A stretch of 64,000 bases of DNA from Phymorhynchus buccinoides (GCA_017654935.2 CM065704.1:26483967-26547966); one strand, 5' to 3'; numbered from the stretch's first letter, positions 16,640 through 28,620 are shown. Notes: generated by a model not told the origin, from the sequence alone. Numbers and translations: made by a program.

Positions 16640-17960
16640 AAACTATTCTAGCACTCAGACATGTACACATATACACACACAAGCACCTACACGGACAGGC
16701 ACGCACACATAAAGGTTCTAACACGCAGACACACACAAACATACAAGCGCATTCTCAATGCAACATGATTGTCTCCCTTTCCGTCACGCCCTCTGCTTCC
16801 CTTGTTCCCTTTCGCTTTAATTTTTCGTTTTTTTGGAGCAGGGGACAGCGAACGGGGTGGTGACCGTTGGGAAGAATGTATAAGTTTGTGTCCCATACTT
16901 TTTTTCTTTTTTTTTAATATTCTACTCCGCGCAGTCGCACGCATGGGACGAATGAGTCATAATGCATTACACACTAGGTCCGACAAAAACCCAGACACTT
17001 GTGTACCATGAAAAACATTAAACGTTAGTAACAATTACATTGTAGTAATTCATACAAACCCACATGTAAATGCGAGTAAGTGTGAGAGAAGGAAAACATG
17101 TTTGGAAAAAAAAAAATGAGCCGCGAAAAAAAAGAAAAAGAAAGAAAGAATCAAAAAATGAAACAAAGGAGGGTTTAAAAATTTAAAAAAAAATAAAAAT
17201 AAAAAATAAAAAAGTAGAGGAGGTTCAGGGACTGGCTTGCAAAACCTATGTTGATCGGCTAAGGGGCTTGTTAATATTTTGCGCTTGTGTGCAGACTTCA
17301 AATTGTCATTGAATTTGTTGAGGAGATTTTAAATGGAGCAAAGTTCACTAGATATACAATTTGGGAAAATTGTTTTGCATTATGGCTGACTTATTTAAGA
17401 AAATCTTATTGTAGATGATAATAGTCCTTTTGGAAAATTTTGTTGCAGGTATGATTGACTGGGAAAATATTGTCTCACGTGATGATTAAAAAACAAATCT
17501 CTTTGAAATGATTGGCTACAAAGAGATAATGTACATGACTGATTTTTTTAAATAGAAACATTGCACATGATTAAGAAAATTTTATGCATGATTATTAATT
17601 TTATTAACAAAATTTGCATGATTATTTTGAAGAATCACGTACAATTTTCAGCATAAGGCTTTTTTTTTTTTTTTTTTTTTGGTGGGGGGTTGTCTAGTTT
17701 TGACCTCTGCACCCAGAAGCAAGGACTTGTGGATAAAAACGTGTGTAGGGGTGGTAGATATTGCCAGACTGCCCCACATGGCCGAAAGGCCAAAGAGGGC
17801 GTAAAACATTATTTCTTCTATTGCCAGACTTTAATTACATTCCATTCCTGATAAATAGCCAATGAAACGAACCTTTCTTTTGTTGAGTTTGCTTTGTTTG
17901 TTTGTTTCAAGAACCCGACCATTCCAATCATCAAGCTAGCACACAGTACATGAGTAGGGC
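16640..17960. other. Unassigned AT-rich intergenic stretch
   Basis: Contains a CA/ACACG-rich segment (16660-16750), a purine/T-rich segment (17100-17220), a T tract (17661-17682) followed by GGTGGGGGG, and at 17775-17815 a reversed copy of the GCCCTCTTCGGCCTTTCGGC repeat that also occurs at 47490-47535 and 59757-59810. No gene recognised. Confidence 0.6.
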
Positions 17961-17985
17961 ATTTGCCACAAGTGTCCGTTCTCTA

Positions 17986-18698
17986 TACAGGGAAACCCAT
18001 TTAGTACGAGTACGGTTTAAACGAGAGCCCGTGTTTAACGAGTGGTTTCAAAATTCCCGACCACAAGCCTTCTTTTTCCTTGTTAAATAATTCTGCATAC
18101 AACGAGCTCGCTACAACGAGCAACTTGCATATAACGTACAATTTATTGACTCCCAAAGTCAAGCTTTTATGCAAAAACTACACGGTTAGAACGAGAACGC
18201 ACTTACAACCACACCGCCATCCCAAAGTCAAGCTTTCTTGCACAACTACCTGGCTAGAACGAGAACACACTGACAACAACATCGCCATCTTGACTGACCC
18301 CTCGATATGTAAGCGGCATTCTGATTGGCCGATATAACAACTTGGGTGTCTGCAGCGCAAGCAGACGACACTGGACTCACTCTTTGCGCACTGATCTTGT
18401 GACTTCGGGGAAATTTTAACTTTCTCTTAAAGCGCGTGTGTGGATTTTATGTTTTTGATGTTATCGTGTGTTAATAAACTGTTTTAAAGTGTTTGTAATC
18501 GGCATTAAAAACCCTATGGATACAGGATACTGGGCTTACACAGCACGCACATCATAGTAGTCTACTGAGTAGATGTGAGGAGCGATTGATAGGTTCGTCA
18601 GGGTTGCCAAAATCGATAAAATGGTTTGAACGAGCAATGCTTACAACGAGTAAATTGGCCCTCTCCCCTGGAATTCGTACTAAACGGGTTTCCCTGTA
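17986..18698. mobile_element. pogo/Tigger-like TA-flanked MITE
   Basis: Left end TACAGGGAAACCCATTTAGT with ACGA, right end TCGTACTAAACGGGTTTCCC with TGTA: 24-bp nearly perfect inverted termini with TA at each side. The inside holds repeated AACGAG motifs and two copies of CCCAAAGTCAAGCTTT. No transposase frame. The element is flanked by GGGCATTTGCCAC (about 17949) and its inverse GTGGCAAATGCCC (about 18787). Confidence 0.82.
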
Positions 18699-19004
18699 CT
18701 AGACTACTAATTTGCCCGCAGTCGTTCTGCCCGAGTTACGCTGACCTTTCTAATTCAACTCCGTGAATTTCAAGGCCGTCCTCACGTGGCAAATGCCCTA
18801 TTCCACCCATTCTGACTCCTTTTAGTTTTCCTCAGAAAGCTATTCCTTTCAAGTTATTTCCTTTCACAGAGGTAAATATTCTTTTGATTGTGGTTATAGA
18901 GACAGAAAAGGACCTAACAGGTGGTACACCACTATGAAACAATGTAAGCCTGATGGATAAAACATATTAAATTGGTTTATGCTGAAAGAATGAATGAAAA
19001 ATTG

Positions 19005-19205
19005 TGTTTTACGTCCTCTCGGTCTGGAACAGACACATATGGGACATTTGTAGATACAAAGATGGTGGGAGCAATACTGGATGCAATACCCAGAGGCAGT
19101 GCAACTCCAGTAAAGTCCTGATTTTTTTAGCAATACAGATAGGTGTAGCGGTAACCACGCCTCGGTTAAACCTCATTGGCTATGGTACCGCCACAAGTTT
19201 TATGC
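19005..19205 (+). repeat. Dispersed repeat family R1, copy 2
   Basis: TTTTACGTCCTCTCGGTCTG, ACACATATGGGACATTTGTA and CGGTAACCACGCCTCGGTTA match the reverse of 5480-5690. A shorter third copy is at 20950-21062. Confidence 0.72.
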
Positions 19206-19639
19206 TTTTAATGGTTTATCCTGGTGATGAGTGTTAACAAAAGGCATGAACTAAAAGGAGCTGAAACTGGGTGCCGTGGCCTTTGACATTTGCATAGGTG
19301 CAACTTTTCCTGGTATACAAGGATTTCCTGTTTTTGAATTTCACCAGAAGAGGAGTTCCTTTTTTTTAAATTTCTCAAACAAGATCTTTGTGTCTACTGT
19401 ATTTTTTTTTAACATTTTAAACGTTTGTATAGTATAAACTGTGGAAAAAACAAACTAAAATACCTTAATAAATCAATTTTTGCTTCAGCTGCAGGGGGAC
19501 ATTACCCCTGGACCCCGGCCTTTCAGGGTTTTTTTTTCATTTTGTGTAGTTGCACCCATGTATTTGTCAATTGACATCAGAGTGTGTGTGTGTGTATTTC
19601 GTAGCAGCAGATTGCTTATTAAAGTTAGCCAGAATGTAC

Positions 19640-20120
19640 CTGAGGTACCCCAGATGCTGCCTTACCCTCATGTAGGGGCCCACAAGCTCTACCAGTAGCC
19701 TCAAACTTCTTTGCACACCTGTCACCAAATACAAAACAGTTGGAAACAGAGCTTTCCGTTTCCAAGCACCACACATCTGGAACAACCTCCCTTCCTCTCT
19801 CCGCAGCTCTCCATCTTTGTCTTCTTTCAAAACTGGCCTGAAAACTGTTCTCTTCAAAAAATACCTCTGTTGATCTCCTGTGTCTTCTCCCCTTCAGTTC
19901 ACCCTCTGTGAGTTTTTGCTGAGTTGGACTATGTGTGAGTGCAGTGCGATAATGGGCTAATTGTTTTTTTTCATGGATTTTTGTATGGTTGTGTTTCCAC
20001 TTTTGTATAATTATGTTGTTTTTCTTCATGATTATTGTATGTATGTTTTTTGTAAAGCGCTGTGAGTCCTGCTGCGCCAGGAGAACGGCGCTATATAAGA
20101 GTTATTATTATTATTATTAT
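19640..20120 (+). pseudogene. LINE (CR1/L2/Jockey-like) 3' end
   Basis: One frame around 19735-19870 reads GNRAFRFQAPHIWNNLPSS, then SPSLSSFKTGLKTVLFKKYL and stop. This is the typical C-terminal tail of CR1/L2-like reverse transcriptases (G-x-R-A-F ... W-N-x-L-P ... F-K-x-x-L-K-x-x-L-F). The 3' UTR ends GGCGCTATATAAGAG followed by (TTA)n, as expected for a LINE tail. It is 5'-truncated. Confidence 0.8.
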
Positions 20121-20126
20121 TACCAC

Positions 20127-20679
20127 CAGGGCTGGGATTCATGAAACGTTTGAGTTTACCCATGGGTACACGACAGGCCAGTGGGTAAAGTTACCTCTGT
20201 ATTCACAACACACTCGGCAAGCAAAGGGTAGCTACCCAATGTCTATTTTTAGATACCCTGGGGATTCCCTCATGTGCATGCGCTTTCCCTAGTTTCAGTG
20301 GTTTCCTTCCAAGGACCACAACCCTTTTCTACCTTTCTTCCATTGTCTCTACCCCCACCCCACCCCAAACTTCCCTCTCTATCTCTGTGTCTCTCTCTAC
20401 TGCCCTAGGCTAGGTGTAATAGGCCGAGCTGGTCATTCAAGTTTGTGAGTGTAGGGCAGCCAACAAAGGTTTCACACCTACTTACACGTTAGTTACCCAC
20501 GCCTGTACCCTAGCTAGGAGAGGTAAATTTACCCACAGAGTTGAGGGACCTGGGAAGGGGTACGTTGTTCATGAATACTTAGGTAGTGCTCCCTGTGGGT
20601 AGTTTACCTACTGTGGGTACTTTACCCACTGTATGGTGACTTAACCCTTGGGTAACGTGCGCCATGAATCCCAGCCCAG
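20127..20679. mobile_element. DNA transposon/MITE with CAGGGCTGGGATTCATG termini
   Basis: CAGGGCTGGGATTCATGAAA on the left is mirrored by GCGCCATGAATCCCAGCCCA on the right. The arms contain repeated GGGTA(A/C) motifs in opposite orientation. No clear target duplication or coding frame was found. It inserted next to the (TTA)n tail of the LINE. Confidence 0.7.
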
Positions 20680-21236
20680 GACGCGAAGCTTTGTTGGGTG
20701 TTTGTCTTTTCGTAATCTGCTCTTTTTTTAGATTTGGCGGCTTTGCCTGTTTTTTTGTTTTCTACTTGCTTTAGTTTGCTTATGTACGCAAGGATTTTCA
20801 TTCTTTTCTTTCTTTTTTTTAACATTTTTATAGTTCATGTGGTTTTGGATTTTATTGGCCACTGCAAAAACCATGTTTTGCTAGAGTGAATGCCCTTGGT
20901 AGCTGCTTGAGTACTGACCAAACGAGTGAATAACTCTCGCCAATAACCTTCCGGTCTCGAACAGACGCGTATGGGACATTAATAGATATAAAGATGGTGG
21001 GAACGATCCTGGAGGCAGTGCAACACCAGGAAATCTCAATTTTTTAACAATACAGATGTACTATATGTTTTCCCCTAGCCATGTACCCATTTATAAACCT
21101 TTGCCCTTATTTACCACAGCTTTTTCGCTTTCAATGTAGTTGTGCGTCTGAAATAAGGATACCAGTGCTTTTAAGTTTGAACAAGGTTTGGAAGCCGGTT
21201 TTGTTGAAATACTGTATTTTAGTCATGATTAGCACT

Positions 21237-21875
21237 CAGGCATGAAAGAATTCCGCGTTTCGCGGAAATTTAGCAAAACTTCCGTGGAATGGAAAAAATC
21301 CGCGAAAAAGGACCGATCTTGCCGTATTCTTATATCTACAAGTCTCTATTTGGCGATTCTCAAACTGGTTAACTGGAAGTCGCTTTAGCTCACTCGCTTC
21401 AATTGTGCGAAGGAAGGCGAAATGAGTAGCTCCCGCACAACAAAAGTAGCGATGTTAGCTGAAAATGTGGGTGGAAGGCTATTTGATTTGTGGCGACCAA
21501 ATTTTCGGAATAGATTATCCCCCCTCCTCGCTGAACAAAACTTGTGACATGAGGTAGGTGAAAAGGTGGTTGTAAAAAATTTTTGGGAACGTTGTGCACC
21601 CCCCCCCCCCCCCCCCCTCAACAAAACATTGGACGTTAGGTGAAAATTCGGGTGGAAGGATTTTTCTTGGCTGAAAAACAAATCTGATTCTCTGATGCCT
21701 GAAGGATGTTTGTGGTGGAAAAAAAATTTGGGGGAACGTTTTGTGCCTCCCCCCCCCCCCCGTCCCCTCCCCCCCCGCTCAACAAAACTTCCAACGTTAG
21801 GTGAAAATCTGGGTGGAAGGATTTCTCGGCCGAAAAAAATCTCTCTTTTTTGATCTTCATACACTTTCATGCCTG
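21237..21875. mobile_element. hAT-like non-autonomous element with internal repeats
   Basis: Inverted ends CAGGCATGAAAG and CTTTCATGCCTG. Flanking 8-mers TTAGCACT and ACTGCACT agree at five positions, so an old 8-bp duplication is possible. Inside, a segment with GGTGAAAATNNGGGTGGAAG, GGGGAACGTTNTGTGC and a long C tract occurs three times (about 21459, 21640, 21800). The 165-codon minus frame spans these repeats and C tracts and is unlikely to be a protein. Confidence 0.65.
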
Positions 21876-21889
21876 ACTGCACTTGACTG

Positions 21890-21990
21890 ATTGCAATAAG
21901 TCTCCTGCGGTCAGCTTAAGGATGAAGGGAGATCACCACTAATGATAGCTCTTTCTTTAATAACAGAAAAAAGGGGGCATAACCTGTATA
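21890..21990 (+). repeat. Diverged single copy of the 104-bp satellite unit
   Basis: GCAATAAGTCTCCTGCGGTC, GATGAAGGGAGATCACCACT and CTCTTTCTTTAA match the monomer of the array at 40281-42984, with mismatches. It shows that the satellite unit also exists as a dispersed single copy. Confidence 0.75.
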
Positions 21991-22419
21991 GCCGGTTTTG
22001 TTGAAATACTGTTTTGCATTACAAACTGTAAATCTGTGTAACTGTTTATTACTGAAGCAGAAAAAGAGTGTAATTATTTTCATTTTCTTAATTATCTCTG
22101 CTTGTTTTCTTTTTAAATCAGCGCTTGGTTCCTTTTTTTTCAAACACTTTATTCACACCAGGAGCAATAATGTTAGTTTGATCTTCCTTGGTGATTTAAC
22201 AATATACTTCTGCTATTGAAGTGTTCTAAAGATCTTTGAATCAAACCTGTTTGAAGCAGGACATATTGATATTCTATCATACTAGGCACATAATTAAAAG
22301 ATTGAAGAAAGTAATAATCATTTTTCCCCAAATGTGTGGTTTGTAGTGTAACTGGGCACAGTCTTTGACTATCCTCCCAGCAATAAAAAGGCAGTTTCCA
22401 TATAACAGCCATTTTGCTG

Positions 22420-22960
22420 ATCTGATTAGAAAAGCAGAGAAATTCACTGTTTGTAAAAGTTTCATTAGAAAAGCAGAGAAATTCAGTAGCATTTTCATGC
22501 TGTTTGTAAAAGTCTCATTAGAAAAGCAGAGAATTTCACTAGGATTTTCGTGAACATTGTTTGTAAAAGTTTCATTTGAAAAGCAGCGAAATTCAGTATG
22601 ATTTTTGTGAACATTGTTTGTAAAAGTCTAATTTGAAAAGCAGAGAAATTCAGTAGGATTATCGTGCTATTTGTAAAGTTTCATTAGAAAAGCAGAGAAA
22701 TTCAGTAGGATTTTCGTGAACATTGTTAGTCTCATTAGAAAAGCTGAGAAATTCACTTGGATTTTCGTGCTGTTTGTAAAAGTCTCATTAGAAAAAAGAA
22801 ATTCACTAGGATTGTTGTAACAGTTCAATTAGAAAAGCAGAGATTCAGAGATAGTATTTGCTGCATGGGAAAGTTCCATTAGAAATTCAGTAGAGATTTT
22901 GTGCGGCTTGAGCAAGTTCAATCAGGAAAGAAAGAAATTCAGTTAGGTTTTTGTGTTGCA
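22420..22960 (+). repeat. Degenerate minisatellite, about 58 bp
   Basis: Eight to nine diverged units of GTTTGTAAAAGT(C/T)TCATTAG, AAAAGCAGAGAAATTCA and GTAGGATTTTCGTG. Unit length varies. Not coding. Confidence 0.85.
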
Positions 22961-23029
22961 TGTGAAAATTTTGGGGAGATCCTTGACAGCTGTTTGCGCA
23001 TGTTTTGCTCTAGCAGATGTATAAATACT

Positions 23030-23412
23030 GTATTATTAGTATTAGGTACTTTATAGTCACAGAGGCGTCTCTGTCAAATTCGGGTTGCTCCCACCTGGAG
23101 AGCACGTCGCAGCCAGAGGCGCGCCACCCAATTTTTTTGCATGCGATTTTTGCATGCGATTTTTGTCACTGATGAGGGGGGGGGGGGGGGGGGGGGGTAA
23201 ATTTTGACCAAATGACAACTTTTTCGTTGCCACTGGGTTTAACGTATGCTAAGTGCATGGGCACACAGGAACTCGGTTTATCGTCTCATCCGAAAGACTC
23301 CACGTTCAGACCGTTAAGGCCTAGTGCAGAATGAGAGGAAATAATCCCCTGTACTCGAACTCGGGTTTACTTGACACGAAGCGAACGCGATACCACTGTG
23401 CCACTGTTATGG
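23030..23412 (-). mobile_element. tRNA-derived SINE (family S1), copy 1
   Basis: On the minus strand a tRNA-like head (GTGGTATCGCGTTCGCTTCG; the B box reads GAGTTCGAGT here) is followed by CAGTGGCAACGAAAAAGTTG, a G/C-tract position and GGAGAGCACGTCG-like sequence. Copies lie at 57708-58130 (+) and 63645-63957 (-). A run of about 21 G in this copy replaces a C tract in the 57.7-kb copy. Confidence 0.78.
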
Positions 23413-23540
23413 ATGTTGGTAAGGAAACCATGGCACAATACTTTCTCACATTTATAAGCTAGTAAAAAAAAAAAGAGAAAAAAAAAGCAAGTACCTACTA
23501 CATTACTTTTGCATTGTCAATACAAGAACTTTTTTTTGTT

Positions 23541-23786
23541 TTAACCCTTTCACCGCCAATGTCGCATTTATGCACCACAATGGTTCAACACCCATGTCAC
23601 TAAAAAGCATCAATTCAGGGCTTGTTATCCAAAGACCCCATTTTCTTGATTTTGGTAGGTAAGGATAGGCCTAATGTTATACGTGTCACAGAGGAATTTG
23701 CAATATTGCAGAATTTTTTTTTTCTCTACCCAGTTAAGTTTAATGGTATTTTGGGGCTGAAATATGGCTGGCGGCGAAAGGGTTAA
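23541..23786 (+). mobile_element. piggyBac-like TTAA MITE, family A
   Basis: TTAACCCTTTCACCGCC to TGGCGGCGAAAGGGTTAA with the family body. Intact ends and a TTAA on both sides. Confidence 0.88.
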
Positions 23787-23926
23787 AGTGTGTGATGTTA
23801 TTGCTTGTTTTTCGTTTTTGTACATTAATAAAGAGTGAGCTACAGGTGGTGGGTAGTTTGTTGTGCAGATTTTGTGTGTGCGTGCATGTGTTAGTATGGG
23901 TGTAGAACAATTCATGAATGAAAGAG

Positions 23927-24416
23927 CAGACCTGCCTACCCCCAAATTTCTTTTTTAGGTACTCCACGAAATAAAATTCCGTACTTTTTCTCAAAATTCC
24001 GTAGACCCCAAAACGGAACATTACAGAACATTAAACCGCCATGCGAAATGACGAAAAACACTTGATTTTGACCGATCTTAGAAGACCTTAAGTTCAAATT
24101 TTTGCTGTATTAATTTTCCATTTACCGTACTGCAATACTGGGGCTAAAAATCGTCAGGGCTCCCAATCGTCCTGCAAAACAAGGGGTCCCAGGGACACCT
24201 TCACTTACAGTATAGAGGGTTCTAGAGGCGGGATAGAGGGTCCCAGTGGCATTGCGAATACTAAAAAGAATTTTTCTAGTGCATCCCTGGGACCCTCTGC
24301 ACATTCTTTTAGAGGGTCCTTTAGAATTTTAGTGCTTCATAGACCCCCAAATGGGGGTCCCTGGGAGCCCTGATCATGTACAAAATACGGAAAAATCGTA
24401 TGGGTAGGCAGGTCTG
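23927..24416. mobile_element. DNA transposon with CAGACCTGCCTAC ends and 6-bp target duplication (1)
   Basis: Left end CAGACCTGCCTACCCC, right end GGGTAGGCAGGTCTG, flanked by AAAGAG at 23921-23926 and 24417-24422. AAAATTCCGTA motifs lie near the left end. It is 490 bp long with no transposase frame. Shares ends and duplication length with the elements at 32779, 34147, 58796 and 60159. Confidence 0.85.
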
Positions 24417-24454
24417 AAAGAGTAAGTGTCTGTACCTAGTCTTGCATAGGAAGG

Positions 24455-24850
24455 TGGCAGAGTGGTTAAGACGTTCACCTGCCAATTTCAATGTGTGAGT
24501 GACCCGGGTTCGAATCCCCAGTCTCGCCCTTTCTTTCTAGTTTGTTGGAAAATCTGAACTGAACGTCGTGTCCTTCGGATGGGGACTTGAAGTAGTCTGA
24601 CCCATGCGCTTTACGCACGTAAAGCATCCCACAGCAGTCAAATCTCGGTAAGAGTAGGGAGAAATCTCGCTGCCTGGTATGACCAAATTGATAGCTAAGT
24701 TTCCCCAAGTCCGCTCCCCCCCTCCCCCCCCCCCCCCCCACAAAAAAAAGGGGGGTGGCACTGCCCTTGTGGCGATGTTCTCTCCAGTTGGTAGCAGCCC
24801 GAATTTCACAGCTCTAGACAAGTCACTCTGACTAAGAAGTGATTAGTCCA
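24455..24850 (+). mobile_element. tRNA-derived SINE (family S2)
   Basis: The head GGTGGCAGAGTGGTTAAGAC looks like a tRNA A box of Leu/Ser type, and GACCCGGGTTCGAATCCC is a near-perfect B box. The body continues TCGTGTCCTTCGGATGGGG and GCAGCCCGAATTTCACAG. The sequence between the boxes does not fold as a full tRNA and is followed by a SINE body, so I do not call a tRNA gene. Confidence 0.78.
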
Positions 24851-25118
24851 ATGCTGCTAGCACAGTAAACGACCAGGTTTTGGGGGTGTTTTTTTAAATA
24901 TTTTTTATTAATTCACTTTACTGCACAAAACGCATCACTACCGTAACAATAACAAACCAAACCAAAATCCTAACAAATAATCCTGACCCAAACCTCAAAA
25001 TTAAACATTACAGGAAAAAAGCGAGTATACAACTGTTCATACACATCATGCTCGACGATGATGAGAGAGAAATGAAAGGAAAAAAATGAGCACAGCACGT
25101 AATGACAAATACAGACGT

Positions 25119-25608
25119 TTAACCCTTTCGCCGCCAGCCATTTTTCAGCAAACAATGTCCATTGAACTTACCTGGGTAGAGAAAACAAATCGTCTGCAAT
25201 AGTGGGGATTCCTCTGTGACATGTATAAAGTAAGGCCTATCCTTACCTTCCAAAATTATGAAAATTGGCTCTTTGGATAACAGACCCTGGTTTGAGGCCT
25301 TTTCTTGACATGGGTGTTAACCCTTTCACCGCCAATGTCGTATTTATGCACCACAATGGTTTAACACCCATGTCACTAAAAGGCATCAAATAAGGGCCTG
25401 TTATTCAAATACCCTATTGTCTCAATTTTGGGAGGTAAGAATAGAACTAATGTTATACATGTCGCAGAAGAATTCCCAATATTACCGACAATTATTTTCC
25501 TCTACATAGTTAAGTTTAATGGTATTTTTTTGGCTGAAAAATGGCTGGCGGCGAAAAGGGTTAAATCATTGTGGTGCTAGAATGCGACATTGGCGGTGAA
25601 AGGGTTAA
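25119..25608. mobile_element. Family A TTAA MITE interrupted by another family A MITE
   Basis: The outer element (reverse orientation) starts TTAACCCTTTCGCCGCC at 25119 and ends GGCGGTGAAAGGGTTAA at 25608. At its internal TGGGTGTTAAATCA site a second, opposite-orientation copy occupies 25317-25564 with TTAA at both joins. This is self-insertion within one family. Confidence 0.85.
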
Positions 25609-25904
25609 TGACACCCCTGATCTTTATGAATTCTGAAAAGACAATTACCTAACATAGACGCTGTTGGGACATGGAAGCGGCAATGAATGCATCTACTCAA
25701 GGCAAAGATAGAGAACAGTCACTCAATAATGCTGATAGTGATACAGGAATCGCTAGTTCCGTTCCTCTACCAACCACGTCAACTGATTTGTACTGAAGTC
25801 GTCTTATTTTACAGGCATGAGATTTTCTTCTTCTGCGATCGCTCAGACAGTTTCCTAGTCAATTATGAGCACGGATGCGTCATGCTGCCGTTATGCGCCT
25901 AGCT

Positions 25905-26215
25905 AAGCAAATAGGCCCAGCAAGTCCGACTTCGGCTGAAGGAAATCTTTTTGAAAGTGTTTCTTGAAAAAATGTCAGGAGAATGGACTGGTAAGGCAGA
26001 AAGATAGTAGATGACAGTAAGCAAAGGGAAAAGGCAGAGTCAAAGAGAGAGACAGATTAGAGGGAGTTACAAGCGCAGAACTTCTGAGGAGAAAATTTAG
26101 GATTTTACATCCTCTTGACCTGAACTAGGCGCATATGGGACACAGAACTTCCAGAGGGAGGGGGAACTATTAATACAAAAGACCCCCCGGTATCCTCACG
26201 GGGAGATCCTTTAGG
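25905..26215 (+). repeat. Dispersed repeat family R2, copy 2
   Basis: Repeats the AGGAGAATGGAC, AGAAAGATAGTAGATGACAG and TTACAAGCGCAGAACTTC series of 11868-12060. It is interrupted near 26080-26145 by a fragment resembling family R1 (CATATGGGACA). Confidence 0.68.
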
Positions 26216-26760
26216 CTGATTTCAGGCATTTTGATGCCCCCCTCCACCTTTCACTAAAATTTCTACGACAAATTTAGTAGTGTCTGTTCTTGTTTCTGAG
26301 CTGGCCTACAAGTTTTGCAAGAATTATTGCACACTGGCATATTTCAATAAACTAAATGATGACTTATTAGCCTTTCTATTCCATAACTCCAAAGTTTAAA
26401 TAATCTCATTTTCTAGTTCAAATTACATGAGACTTGTCACAGAACGAAAGGGGGGAAAGTTGTTTGACTAACTTTGGTTGTAAGCTCAACTTCCGCATAC
26501 TTATTCACACATGCCTTCCACACATACCTGTGACTCGTTTGAGGTGAAAGAAGTAAATTATTTACACTATCAATACTTTTTTAAAGTAATGTATACAATA
26601 CAGTTTTGTGAAGAACGTTCAAAACCTTGAGTTGTAACAAACGGACAACTGCAGTCTGTCTTGGACTTTGAGGAAGTCAAGAGAAAAAACACAAAGAAAA
26701 GGGGTGAAAAGAAAAAAGGGGATTAAAAGCAGAGTAATACAAGTATACATATCAATATTT

Positions 26761-27158
26761 GGTCACGGTAAAGATGTGCCACCCCCCCTACATTTCTCGG
26801 TTAATTGTATTTTTCCGTGATTGCCTTTCTTACCATACATAAAGCTGTATTTTAGGAACATTTTTAGCTAATAACCTTTTTCGAATACTAACCCTAGCCC
26901 TAACCCTACCCCCCACCCTATAAGACGGGAAAACGCAACGAACCACAACTGTGACAAATCGCGGTGTACTGCAGTACATAGTGGGGGTTAGGGTTAGGGT
27001 TAGGGTTAGGGTTAGTATTCCAAAAAGGTAATTACCTCAAAATGTTCCTAAAATACAGCTTTATGTATGGTAAGAAAGGCAAACACGGAAAAATACAATT
27101 AACTGAGAAATGCAGAGCAGGGGTTGGGAAGCAGTTGTAAAAGGGAAGCAATCGGCCA

Positions 27159-27196
<38 letters not shown>

Positions 27197-27217
27197 GGCA
27201 CATCTTGACCTTTACCC
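26761..27217. mobile_element. Fold-back element with internal telomeric repeats
   Basis: The left arm has AAGATGTGCCACCCCCC, TTTTTCCGTGATTGCC, TTTCTTACCATACATAAAGC and then CCTAACCCTA-type repeats. The right arm is its inverse and contains about five TTAGGG units (near 26988-27014), TATGTATGGTAAGAAAGGC, a run of about 37 G and GGCACATCTTGACC. The loop is about 70 bp. A solitary right-arm copy without the telomeric part is at 62515-62625. Confidence 0.82.
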
Positions 27218-27219
27218 AA

Positions 27220-28560
27220 TATTTTGTTTGTTTCAAAAGCTGCTTAATTTCAGAAAAAGAAAAAGCACTATCACCAGAAAAAACGATAAATTATAAATAC
27301 GACAAGTTTACAATTATTCATCTAGGCCAATCAAACCACTTGTAAACTACACCCTGAATATGATGTTATTCACTCCACACACCAGTTCTACCACAACAAA
27401 AACTTGACATGTTCACGAGTTTGTTTCTTCATTCACGACAACAGGGAAAAGAATCAACGTAATTAGCAAAGCATTCAGAACGAGACTTTAAAATCTACAT
27501 CGAAATTTTAAACCTTGTAAGATATGGAAAATCCAAAGGGTCGACAAAGAATGACTGAAACAGGACAGAATGATTCTGAATCTATATGTACTACAGAGGT
27601 AAAGACAGAAAATCAACACATCAATGAAAGTCGAGTATCCACTTTTACACTTTTTACATGGTAACGCATACAAGTTTATATCACCCAAATCCAGCCATCA
27701 CTGCAACCAATCGCACACAAAGCACTAAAACTAATTTCAGTTCGCGCGAGAGAAAAAAAGGGTCTAATACTCATCTTTCTAACAAAGACCAAACATTGAA
27801 AAACAAGATCAAAACTTTCTTGAAAACAAGAGAATACAAGAGCAAACATCCTTGAATGGTCAACCTAGCTCACCAATTGGACCGCCAGGTGGCAACCAAC
27901 TCAATAGGGGCTTATCTCGTGATATCTTTAGTTGGGGGTAGAGAAAGAGAGAGAGGGAGGGACTCCTCTCCCCCTCTCTTTATTCCCAACTAAGAATAGA
28001 GAGAGGATTAACCCCACTCGAGCATTATGCCACCTGGCGGTCAAAGCAGCCAGCTCATCACATACAACATGCATGGATGCACAATTTCTTGACAATCCAA
28101 GCAAAACCACACCACTCCTTGAAGTATGTTCACTGAACACATACACATTTGACATAAGACATCTCATCTACAATTTGTTGACATACCAAACAAAAACACA
28201 CCTTTTCTTAAAAGACGCTCAACCAAGCCAAACGCTGAAAGACAAAACCACACATTCTTGAACTTCACTGAACACACACACATTTGAAATAGACATCTCA
28301 TCCACAATTAGTTGATACGCCAAACAAAACCACACATTCGCTAAAGACACTCAACCAAGCAAAACATTAAAAAAATAAAAAAACAAGGGGTTTTTTTCAG
28401 ACTATAAGACGCATCTGATAATCAGGCTCACCCCCACAAATTCAAAAAAATTCAGATATTGTTTCGATATTTTCTTACTATATTATTAGTCATAAGGCGC
28501 ACCAAGGTCTCAGTCTGGGGAAAAAAGTATCGCTGTATGTAAAAAACGGTACTTCACAAT
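27220..28560. other. Gene-poor stretch downstream of the TMED terminal exon
   Basis: Reading the minus strand from exon 5.2, the first AATAAA is at 27979-27984, which would give a 3' UTR of about 640 bp. A related 70-80-bp motif (CCAAACAAAACCACACNTTC, GACNCTCAACCAAGC) repeats three times at 28070-28370. A fragment of the GGACTATAAG-type MITE is near 28390-28560, followed by a CATGT run at 28571-28597. No other exon seen. Confidence 0.5.
27979..27984 (-). promoter_or_regulatory. Candidate poly(A) signal for TMED isoforms ending in exon 5.2
   Basis: TTTATT on the + strand, AATAAA on the minus strand, 637 bp past the stop at 28621. It is the first canonical hexamer I find downstream. Not proven; transcript ends would decide. 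Confidence 0.4.
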
Positions 28561-28620
28561 CACACACACAGACATGTCATGTCATGTCATGTCATGTTAA
28601 TGCACAAGCAAGTGGGACAA

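Noticed and set aside
21385..21882. 165-codon minus ORF
   Set aside because: Spans three internal repeats and poly-C tracts of a hAT-like element; Gly-rich runs come from the C tracts.
24455..24545. Functional tRNA-Leu/Ser gene
   Set aside because: A- and B-box matches are good but the arms do not pair into a full cloverleaf and a SINE body follows.
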